This document shows, piece after piece, positions 7,313 to 12,667 of a stretch of DNA of 12,667 nucleotides. The first letter of the stretch is position 1, and each line of letters starts with the position of its first letter. A program made the translations under genes and the position numbers. The DNA comes from Pseudomonadota bacterium (GTDB lineage: Bacteria; Pseudomonadota; Gammaproteobacteria; Burkholderiales; SHXO01), in assembly GCA_023430065.1 (NCBI GenBank), contig JAEZCG010000054.1, positions 1-12,667 on the forward strand, in the 5' to 3' direction. The notes beneath the pieces are model-generated. The model worked only from the letters and a program-made list of their open reading frames with translations. It made no database searches and was not told where the DNA came from.

Positions 7313-8169
7313 TCGATCTCGTCCACCTTCAGCAGGACGCGCCTGGCCTGGCGGCGCGCGTCGCGGCTGCTCGCCAGGATCTCGCTGTCTTGATGAACCG
7401 ACTCCTCGCCGATGCCGGCAAGTTCGATCCATTCGCCCAGTCTGCCCGTCACGGTGGTGTGCACGCGCTGCACCTGGACGCCCCCTGCGGCATGCGGGTG
7501 CGTCCTGTCGCCGGAGGCGACAACGTCGAGCGTCACCTGATCGCCGACCACCCGGGGCGCGACGACGAATCCGGCATCCACCTCGCGGTACTCCACGAAC
7601 TCCTGCAGCCTCCGCCCGTGCGGGGTCTGCACCCAGTGGCGCGTACGGATCGGTACCGATTGGCCCACCCGGATGGTGGCCTTGCCGCCATCGAGGACCT
7701 GCACCTGCTGCGCGATGCGCTCACCGCGCTGGTCCTCGCTGCTGTAGACCCGGGCCCGGACGCCGTTGCCGTGCACGGACGCGCCGCGGCGCGGCGGGCC
7801 GCCGGCGGAGGAAACCACTGCGTCGTCGCCGATCGCCACGCGCCCCGATACCTCCGCGCCGCGTTCGCTGCGTGCGAGGTCCGCCTCGTGCCGCACGGAG
7901 ATCATGAGTCGGCGCGGGCGGATGTCGATCTGCCCGAGCACGTCCTGGATCTGCGCGAGATTGTCCGGCGTCGTGCGCACGATCAGCCGCCCGCTCATCG
8001 CGCTCAGGGTTCCGCCCGGCGCCAGCAGCGGCTGCAGCACCGGCAGGATCTGGTCCGCCGTCCGGTAGCGCAGTTCGATCACCTCGGTGACCAGCTGCTG
8101 CGCCAGAGCCAGGCCCGACACCCACGCACACGTCAGCAGGCAGAATGCGCGGCGGCCACCGATGCCCAT
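7309..8169 (-). CDS. Short exported secretin-domain protein (not a full secretin)
   Basis: A 286-residue protein with a signal peptide (1-23, cleavage after ALA). Residues 26-93 form a secretin short/N1-like domain: VIELRYRTADQILPVLQPLL, then SGRLIVRTTPDNLAQIQDVLGQIDI, the usual pattern of GspD/PilQ-type N domains. Residues 155-220 resemble the start of the secretin core: QVLDGGKATIRVGQSVPI, then REVDAGFVVAPRVVGDQVTLDVV. Residues 233-256 look like the VxTxVxxxxGxWxxLxGI strand. The protein ends at 286, far short of GspD or PilQ, and a glycine- and arginine-rich linker (about 100-150) separates the halves. It may be a periplasmic or outer-membrane protein that does not form a classical gated channel. 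No type II, type III or pilus genes are nearby. Start ATG 8169 lies 5 bases after GGGGTGA, in which the mtfA stop is embedded. Function unknown. Confidence 0.78.
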   Translation of the reverse strand: MGIGGRRAFCLLTCAWVSGLALAQQLVTEVIELRYRTADQILPVLQPLLAPGGTLSAMSGRLIVRTTPDNLAQIQDVLGQIDIRPRRLMISVRHEADLARSERGAEVSGRVAIGDDAVVSSAGGPPRRGASVHGNGVRARVYSSEDQRGERIAQQVQVLDGGKATIRVGQSVPIRTRHWVQTPHGRRLQEFVEYREVDAGFVVAPRVVGDQVTLDVVASGDRTHPHAAGGVQVQRVHTTVTGRLGEWIELAGIGEESVHQDSEILASSRDARRQARRVLLKVDEIE

Positions 8170-8174
8170 CTCGC

Positions 8175-8181
8175 TCACCCC
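8175..8181 (-). promoter_or_regulatory. Shine-Dalgarno of the secretin-like gene containing the mtfA stop
   Basis: The same GGGGTGA motif recurs at the next junction. It contains the mtfA TGA stop and stands 5 bases before the ATG at 8169, repeating the arrangement at the rmuC/mtfA boundary. Confidence 0.5.
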
Positions 8182-8969
8182 GGTAGGCGCGCGCTGGCCA
8201 GCGCGAAGCGCCGGGCAGGATCCTGGCGATAGAACGTCACGAGCTGGTCGTATACGGCGGGATACTCTTCCTGCACGATCTCGGGCGTCTCGAAGAACGC
8301 CTCCGACAGCACGGCGAAGAACTCTCCCGGGCTCTCGCTCGCATAGGGATCGATCAGCGTGTCCTCGCCGGCATCCACGCGCACACAGAAATCCCCGTAG
8401 GCCGCGCTCCATGCCTTGCTCCATGCATCGCGCCTCATGCCCGGGTGCAGCGGCGGAAACCCGTTCGCATCCCCGTTGAGCATGTCGAGCTTGTGCGCGA
8501 ACTCGTGGATGACCACGTTGACGCCGTCGGGATACTCGCTGGTCTGGATGTCGGCCCAGGACAGGACTACCGGCCCGCCCAGCCAGGCCTCGCCCATGTG
8601 GGGATCGTCGGTCTCGTGCACGACTCCGATTTCGTCCACGTGCTGGTGGCGCGGCACGAACTGTTCGGGATAGAGGATCACTCCGCGCCACCCCCTGTAG
8701 TAATCCAGCCCGAGGTTGAGTACCAGGATGCAGGCCTGCACCGCGACCCACACCTGCATGGCGGGCGTGAGGGCGATGCCGTGCGTGGCGCTGAAGGACT
8801 TCTCGTGCAGGAACAGGGCCACCAGTTCGCGCAGCCGGCGCCGATCGTCGGCCTCGAGCGTCCACGCGAACGGGAAGTGGCGCACCGTCTCCTCCCATAG
8901 CGCATCGTCGAGTCCGGACTGGCGCAGGATGCGCTGGCGGCGCCAGTTGCGATACACGCTTCCCAGCAC
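8175..8969 (-). CDS. mtfA: MtfA-type zinc metallopeptidase (DUF980/peptidase M90)
   Basis: A 264-residue protein, essentially the length of E. coli MtfA (265). Starting at GTG 8969, it begins VLGSVYRNWRRQRIL; no ATG is suitably placed, and the frame upstream overlaps rmuC. The zinc motif HEFAHKLD puts ligands at His155 and His159 with catalytic Glu156. A third ligand is expected in PGEFFAVLSEAFFE (about 215-228), most likely Glu216. LPEQF-like 'YPEQFVPRH' and GPVVLSWADIQ are also family-typical. In E. coli MtfA binds the glucose repressor Mlc (DgsA) and so affects ptsG, and also has aminopeptidase activity; whether Mlc exists here is unknown. The rmuC stop is part of GGGGTGA, 7 bases before the GTG, supporting the start and coupled translation. 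Confidence 0.92.
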   Translation of the reverse strand: MLGSVYRNWRRQRILRQSGLDDALWEETVRHFPFAWTLEADDRRRLRELVALFLHEKSFSATHGIALTPAMQVWVAVQACILVLNLGLDYYRGWRGVILYPEQFVPRHQHVDEIGVVHETDDPHMGEAWLGGPVVLSWADIQTSEYPDGVNVVIHEFAHKLDMLNGDANGFPPLHPGMRRDAWSKAWSAAYGDFCVRVDAGEDTLIDPYASESPGEFFAVLSEAFFETPEIVQEEYPAVYDQLVTFYRQDPARRFALASARLPG

Positions 8970-8976
8970 CGCTGGT

Positions 8977-8983
8977 TCACCCC
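8977..8983 (-). promoter_or_regulatory. Shine-Dalgarno of mtfA containing the rmuC stop
   Basis: GGGGTGA on the minus strand holds the rmuC TGA stop and lies 7 bases before the GTG start of mtfA. It complements the 16S rRNA tail core (GGTGA). This supports the non-ATG start and termination-reinitiation coupling. Confidence 0.5.
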
Positions 8984-10455
8984 GAGTGCTGCGAGGGCAA
9001 CGGGACGACGATGTCCTGATCATCGGTCGGCGCATCCTCGGCCGGCAACGCGGCCATCGTCGGCGCCGGCTGGATGACCCCGGCCGGCATGTCGAGCTCC
9101 ACGCGCTCGATCTGCAAGAAGCGCCGCGAGATCTTGTCGCTGGTGATGCGCACGTCCTCGGCATCCTCGTGTGCCTGCCGGATGTGTTCGGCCAGCTTGC
9201 GCATGCGCTGGTCGAAGCGTCCAAACTCCTTACCGAGCTTGGACAGCTCGTCCTTGATGATATGCACCTGGCGCCGCGTCTCGACGTCCTTGATGACCGC
9301 GCGTGCCGTATTGAGCACCGCCATCATGGTCGTGGGCGAGACGATCCACACGTGACGCTGCATGGCGTAGTCGACGACCTCCCCATGGTGCGCATGGATC
9401 TCCGCGAACACCGCTTCGGCGGGAACGAACATCACTGCCCCATCGGAGGTCTCCCCCGCGAGAATGTAGCGCTCGGCAATGTCGCCCACGTGCTTGCGCA
9501 GATCGGCGCGGAACTGCCGCACGGAACCGGCGCGATCCGCTTCGGCCAGCGCATCGTCGAACATGCGGTGGTAGTTCTCCAGGGGAAACTTGGCATCCAC
9601 CGCCACCAGCCCGGTGGGATCGGGCAGCAGCAGCATGCAGTCGACGCGGTGGCCATTGGGCAGCGTGTACTGGAACTCGTATGCCGACGGGGGCAGAAGG
9701 TTGCGCACCAGGCCTTCCAGCTGCACCTCGCCGAAGGCGCCGCGTGCGCGCTTGTCGCCGAGCAGCTGCTGCAGGGTGATCACGTTCGTGGTGAGTCCGT
9801 CGATCTTGCGCTGTGCTTCGTCGATGGTCGCGAGCCGCGCCATCACGCTGGTGAAGGTCTCGTTGGTCTTGCGGAATCCTTCCTCCAGGCGCTCGTTGAC
9901 CTTGCCGCTGATCTGCTCGAGGCGCGTGTCGGTGCTGCGCGTCAATCCCTCGATGGTGCCGGTGAGCTGCTGCGTGATGGAATGCAGCGTGTTCTGGATC
10001 AGCTCCTGGTTCGCCCGCCCCTGCTCGCCGAGCCGCTCCAGCACGCGCGTGAGCAGCTCTGCACGCAGTTCGTCCTGCTTGCCCTGCAGCTCGGTGGTCA
10101 GCGTCGACAGGCGCTGCGCGGTGGTCTCGCGGTTGGCCGACAACTCCTCGGTCTGCGACAGCTGCAGCACCAGCAACGCGTCGCGCGTCTGCTTCAGATC
10201 CTGCGATACCGTGTTACGCAGGCGTTCGGAGTTGTCGCCAAGGCTTGCGCCGACCCGGTCGGCCAGCGTATTGAGGCCGTCGTTCAGATCCTTCAGCATC
10301 TCCAGATGCTTGCGCTCGAGTACCTGCGTGACGGTCTCCGGCAGGTTCTCCTGCCGCTGCAACAGACTGCCCACGCGCAGGCCGACCCAGATCACCGCGA
10401 CGAGGGTGACGGCGACCAGCGCAGCCAGCGCGAGGGAAACGGCGACGGGTTCCAT
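8977..10455 (-). CDS. rmuC: DNA recombination protein RmuC
   Basis: A 492-residue RmuC protein, implicated in E. coli in limiting inversions at short inverted repeats. It begins with a membrane helix (about 4-28), then a long coiled-coil region (about 35-230) rich in Glu, Gln, Leu and Arg. The nuclease-like RmuC domain follows (about 232-450). RGAFGEVQLEGLVRNLLP (238-255) is the family signature, and a PD-(D/E)xK-type core is visible as VDCMLLLPDPTGLVAVDAKFP with Asp272, Asp287 and Lys289. MFVPAEAVFAEI and VWIVSPTTMMAVL match the family as well. A low-complexity acidic tail (about 460-492) closes it. Start ATG 10455 is right after a -10 box. It leads a four-gene operon with mtfA, the secretin-like gene and yjdF; I know of no published link between these. 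Confidence 0.95.
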   Translation of the reverse strand: MEPVAVSLALAALVAVTLVAVIWVGLRVGSLLQRQENLPETVTQVLERKHLEMLKDLNDGLNTLADRVGASLGDNSERLRNTVSQDLKQTRDALLVLQLSQTEELSANRETTAQRLSTLTTELQGKQDELRAELLTRVLERLGEQGRANQELIQNTLHSITQQLTGTIEGLTRSTDTRLEQISGKVNERLEEGFRKTNETFTSVMARLATIDEAQRKIDGLTTNVITLQQLLGDKRARGAFGEVQLEGLVRNLLPPSAYEFQYTLPNGHRVDCMLLLPDPTGLVAVDAKFPLENYHRMFDDALAEADRAGSVRQFRADLRKHVGDIAERYILAGETSDGAVMFVPAEAVFAEIHAHHGEVVDYAMQRHVWIVSPTTMMAVLNTARAVIKDVETRRQVHIIKDELSKLGKEFGRFDQRMRKLAEHIRQAHEDAEDVRITSDKISRRFLQIERVELDMPAGVIQPAPTMAALPAEDAPTDDQDIVVPLPSQHSG

Positions 10456-10608
10456 GCGCGGAGTATAGCGCCCGGATCAGAGGGAGTTACCAGGCACGTT
10501 GCGCGCACCCCGCAGGCGGAGAAATACCGACTCGCGTCGCGGTTCGCTTTGCCGCTGGGACGGACGCAGTAGGCGTGGCTCCGCTCGTCCGGCGGAACAG
10601 GCAGGCCG
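10456..10608. other. Intergenic region typA-rmuC with two inverted repeats
   Basis: This 153-bp non-coding gap follows the typA stop. Two perfect short inverted repeats lie in or next to it. GCGGAAC (10592-10598) pairs with GTTCCGC (10617-10623), spanning the typA stop. CGGACG (10561-10566) pairs with CGTCCG (10586-10591). Either could fold at the end of the typA message, but neither is followed by a T-run, so they are not standard intrinsic terminators. The rmuC promoter occupies the left end. Confidence 0.35.
10462..10467 (-). promoter_or_regulatory. -10 box of the rmuC operon
   Basis: TATACT on the minus strand lies 6 bases before the rmuC ATG at 10455; the -35 region is poor (GTAACT at 17 bp spacing). 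The predicted transcription start coincides with the A of the ATG, so the message would be leaderless or nearly so. There is no Shine-Dalgarno before this ATG, which agrees. Confidence 0.45.
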
Positions 10609-12432
10609 CTACGCCGGTTCCGCTTCGGTGCGCGAGGCCCGCTTGCGCTCGTGCTCCTTGAGGAAGCGCTTGCGCAGGCGGATCGACTTGGGCGTGATCT
10701 CCACCAGTTCGTCGTCCGCGATGAACTCGATGGCCGACTCGAGCGTCAGGCGGATCGGGGGCGTCAGGGTGACGTTCTCGTCCTTGCCGGCCGCACGGAT
10801 GTTGGTGAGCTTCTTGGTCTTGATCGGATTGACCACGAGGTCGTTGTCGCGGCTGTGGATGCCGATGATCATGCCCTCGTACACCGGATCGCCGGGACTG
10901 ACGAACATGCGTCCGCGCGGTTCCAGGTTGAACAGCGCGTAGGCCACCGCCTCACCCTCCTCGGCCGAGATCAGCACGCCGTTGCGCCGCTCGGGCATTT
11001 CGGGCTTGAGCGCTCCATAGTCGTCGAACACGTGACTCATCATGCCGGTGCCGCGGGTGGTGTTGAGGAACTCGGTCTGGAAGCCAATCAGCCCGCGCGC
11101 CGGGATGCGGTACTCCAGGCGCACCCGCCCCTTGCCGTCGGGCACCATGTCCTGCAGGTCCCCGCGGCGCTCGCCCAGTGCCTGCATGACGGCCCCCTGG
11201 TGCGCCTCGTCGCAGTCAACGGTCAGCAGTTCGTAGGGCTCGCAGCGCTCGCCGCCGATGCTGCGGAAGAGCACCCGCGGCTTGCCCACGGCCAGTTCGT
11301 AGCCCTCGCGGCGCATGTTCTCGAGCAGGATGGTGAGGTGCAGTTCCCCGCGGCCGGACACCAGGAACACATCCGCATCCGCGGTGTCCTCCACGCGCAG
11401 CGCCACGTTCGCGAGCAGTTCGCGCTGGAGGCGGTCGCGTACCTGGCGGCTGGTGACGAACTTCCCCTCGCGGCCGGCGAAGGGCGAGGTGTTCACCTGG
11501 AAGTTCATCGACAGCGTCGGCTCGTCGACCGCGAGCAGCGGCAATGGAGTCGGGTTCTCCGGATCGCACAGGGTGCAGCCGATGGTCAACTCCTCGATGC
11601 CCTGGAGCAGGACGATGTCTCCGGCCTGCGCGCTCTCCACGGCGGTGCGCTGCAGCCCCTGAAAGCCGAAGACCTGAGTCACCTTCGCCAGCCGGGGCGC
11701 GGCCTCGCCCGCATAAATCGCGACCTGCTGGTTCGCTCGCAGCGTTCCGGCTGTGATGCGGCCGATGCCGATTCGCCCGATATACGTGGAATAGTCGAGT
11801 GCGCTGATCTGCAGTTGCAGGGGAGCGCTCGCGTCGAAGGCCGGCTGCGGCACGTACGAGAGGATGGCGTCGAACAGGGGCCGCATGTCCTCGGAGGGCT
11901 GATTCAAATCGGCGGTAGCGAAGCCCTTCAGCGCGGAGGCGTAGATCACCGGGAAATCGAGCTGCTCCTCGGTGGCTCCCAGCTTGTCGAACAGGTCGAA
12001 GGTCTGGTTGACCACCCAGTCGGGCCTTGCACCCGGACGATCCACCTTGTTCACCACCACGATCGGTTTCAGTCCCCGACCCAGCGCCTTGCGCGTGACG
12101 AAGCGCGTCTGCGGCATCGGACCTTCGACCGCGTCCACCAACACCAGGACGCCATCGACCATGGACAGGGCGCGCTCGACCTCGCCGCCGAAGTCGCGGT
12201 GGCCGGGAGTGTCGACGATGTTGACGTGCACGCCCGCGTAGTCGAACGCGGCATTCTTGGCCAGAATCGTGATGCCGCGCTCGCGCTCCAGGTCGTTGCT
12301 GTCCATCACCCGCTCCTCGACCTGCTGATGGGCGGCGAAAACCCCCGCCTGACGCAGCAACTTGTCGACGAGGGTGGTCTTGCCGTGGTCGACGTGGGCA
12401 ATGATGGCGATGTTGCGGATCGGGCGGGTCAT
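10609..12432 (-). CDS. typA: Ribosome-associated GTPase TypA/BipA
   Basis: A 607-residue translational GTPase, the same length as E. coli BipA. It binds the 70S ribosome and is linked to 50S assembly, low-temperature growth and stress responses. The start is ATG 12432 ([20 protein letters not shown]); an in-frame ATG at 12468 would add 12 non-conserved residues and overlaps the likely -10 box. GTPase motifs: G1 AHVDHGKT (12-19), G2 ERGITI (51-56), G3 DTPGH (74-78), G4 NKVD (128-131) and G5 SALKG shortly after. EF-G-like domains follow, with [21 protein letters not shown], then the BipA-specific C-terminal domain including [37 protein letters not shown] and [16 protein letters not shown]. The C terminus is strongly basic before the end. 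The gene is complete with all motifs intact and appears monocistronic. Confidence 0.97.
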   Translation of the reverse strand: MTRPIRNIAIIAHVDHGKTTLVDKLLRQAGVFAAHQQVEERVMDSNDLERERGITILAKNAAFDYAGVHVNIVDTPGHRDFGGEVERALSMVDGVLVLVDAVEGPMPQTRFVTRKALGRGLKPIVVVNKVDRPGARPDWVVNQTFDLFDKLGATEEQLDFPVIYASALKGFATADLNQPSEDMRPLFDAILSYVPQPAFDASAPLQLQISALDYSTYIGRIGIGRITAGTLRANQQVAIYAGEAAPRLAKVTQVFGFQGLQRTAVESAQAGDIVLLQGIEELTIGCTLCDPENPTPLPLLAVDEPTLSMNFQVNTSPFAGREGKFVTSRQVRDRLQRELLANVALRVEDTADADVFLVSGRGELHLTILLENMRREGYELAVGKPRVLFRSIGGERCEPYELLTVDCDEAHQGAVMQALGERRGDLQDMVPDGKGRVRLEYRIPARGLIGFQTEFLNTTRGTGMMSHVFDDYGALKPEMPERRNGVLISAEEGEAVAYALFNLEPRGRMFVSPGDPVYEGMIIGIHSRDNDLVVNPIKTKKLTNIRAAGKDENVTLTPPIRLTLESAIEFIADDELVEITPKSIRLRKRFLKEHERKRASRTEAEPA

Positions 12433-12458
12433 GGATACGGCCGGGCTAGGGGTCGCGG

Positions 12459-12469
12459 AGTCTAACATA
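12459..12469 (-). promoter_or_regulatory. Probable typA promoter -10 element
   Basis: On the minus strand TATGTTAGACT offers two overlapping -10 candidates. TGT-TAGACT is an extended -10 (12467-12459), and TATGTT is at 12469-12464. Either would start transcription about 15-25 bases before the ATG at 12432. No clear -35 or Shine-Dalgarno is visible. Confidence 0.4.
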
Positions 12470-12609
12470 GCCGGGATGCCGCCAGATTGCAGTGCAACAT
12501 CCGGCCATGCAGCGTCATTACGTTCAGCGCAACGAACGTCGTCTCAAGCGTCGGCCCCATCGGTGTCATCCCGGGCGCCAGCGCCGTCGGTTCATCCCGC
12601 ACGTCCGAT

Positions 12610-12666
12610 CTACGGCGTTGGTGCGATCACGACACCGACCGGAAGATCTGCATCGGCGGCGTGCGC
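12610..12666 (-). CDS. Possible C-terminal end of an unidentified protein (partial)
   Basis: On the minus strand a frame enters from the window edge and ends at TAG (12612-12610), giving 18 residues, AHAADADLPVGVVIAPTP. The composition resembles a protein tail more than the other frames do, but the stretch is too short to identify. If real, its gene would be upstream of and co-directional with typA. It may be chance. Confidence 0.2.
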   Translation of the reverse strand, partial: AHAADADLPVGVVIAPTP

Positions 12667-12667
12667 A

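Larger units (their letters stand above)
12433..12667. other. Upstream region of typA, no confident gene
   Basis: These 235 bp to the window edge hold the typA promoter and two palindromes. TTGCA-G-TGCAA lies at 12487-12497. ACGTTC (12520-12525) and GAACGT (12534-12539) form a perfect inverted repeat with an 8-base spacer. Either could be an operator or RNA hairpin. No protein is recognisable. A plus-strand frame from 12507 stays open to the edge, but its product is mostly arginine and histidine and looks like chance. Confidence 0.4.

Noticed and set aside
8170..8898. N-terminal extension of the secretin-like gene
   Set aside because: This part is the out-of-phase shadow of mtfA; the ATG at 8169 directly precedes a signal peptide.
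8716..10572. 618-codon plus-strand open frame antisense to rmuC and mtfA
   Set aside because: It mirrors the codon pattern of the two conserved genes and shows no family signature.
10651..12465. 604-codon plus-strand open frame antisense to typA
   Set aside because: It nearly matches the typA extent, as expected from GC-rich third positions; the sequence is low-complexity His, Val, Gln and Leu without motifs.
12507..12667. Plus-strand frame open to the right edge
   Set aside because: The product is dominated by Arg, His and Pro and resembles no protein; it has no ribosome-binding site.
1..12667. New defence system, prophage, CRISPR array or transposon
   Set aside because: I found no direct-repeat array, transposase, integrase, phage structural gene, tRNA boundary or drop in GC. 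The recognisable genes are core or near-core chromosomal families.

Overview
The window is gene-dense, very GC-rich proteobacterial chromosome. Its gene set (RimO, YoaA-type helicase, TypA/BipA, RmuC, MtfA, YjdF/DUF2238, DUF2905, an orphan TAXI receptor) points to a beta- or gammaproteobacterium. I lean towards Betaproteobacteria but cannot prove it from one window. I see no tRNA, rRNA, CRISPR array, insertion sequence, integrase or compositional island, so this reads as ordinary core and near-core genome.

Layout from left to right. The window opens with the last 50 codons of rimO (+), followed 4 bases later by a small DUF1232/YkvA membrane protein (+). A type-2 isoaspartyl peptidase/L-asparaginase (-) converges on it. 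Divergent from the peptidase, across 45 bp, is an orphan TAXI-type TRAP solute-binding protein (+) with two membrane segments and a cytoplasmic coiled-coil tail. It converges on a DinG-family Fe-S helicase best matched to YoaA (-). Divergent from the helicase are a UDP-glucuronate decarboxylase-like SDR, a 66-residue DUF2905 membrane protein and a small cupin (all +). Converging on these is a tight four-gene operon read leftwards: rmuC, mtfA, a short exported secretin-domain protein, and a DUF2238/YjdF membrane protein. Farther right is typA/bipA (-), then 235 bp with no confident gene.

How the genes relate. Several products concern protein modification or turnover (RimO, isoaspartyl peptidase, MtfA), DNA repair (YoaA, RmuC), and translation or ribosome assembly under stress (TypA). 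They are mostly separate transcription units, not one pathway. The most coherent unit is rmuC-mtfA-secretin-like-yjdF. There, two successive stop codons lie inside a GGGGTGA Shine-Dalgarno-like motif and the third junction is a GTGA overlap, which suggests translational coupling.

The objects most worth following up are the short secretin-domain protein of unknown function in that operon, the TAXI protein with no permease and a cytoplasmic tail, and promoters whose -10 boxes lie 5-6 bases from the start codons of the TAXI gene and rmuC. I found no convincing new defence, mobile or RNA system. Long open frames antisense to the real genes are products of high GC.
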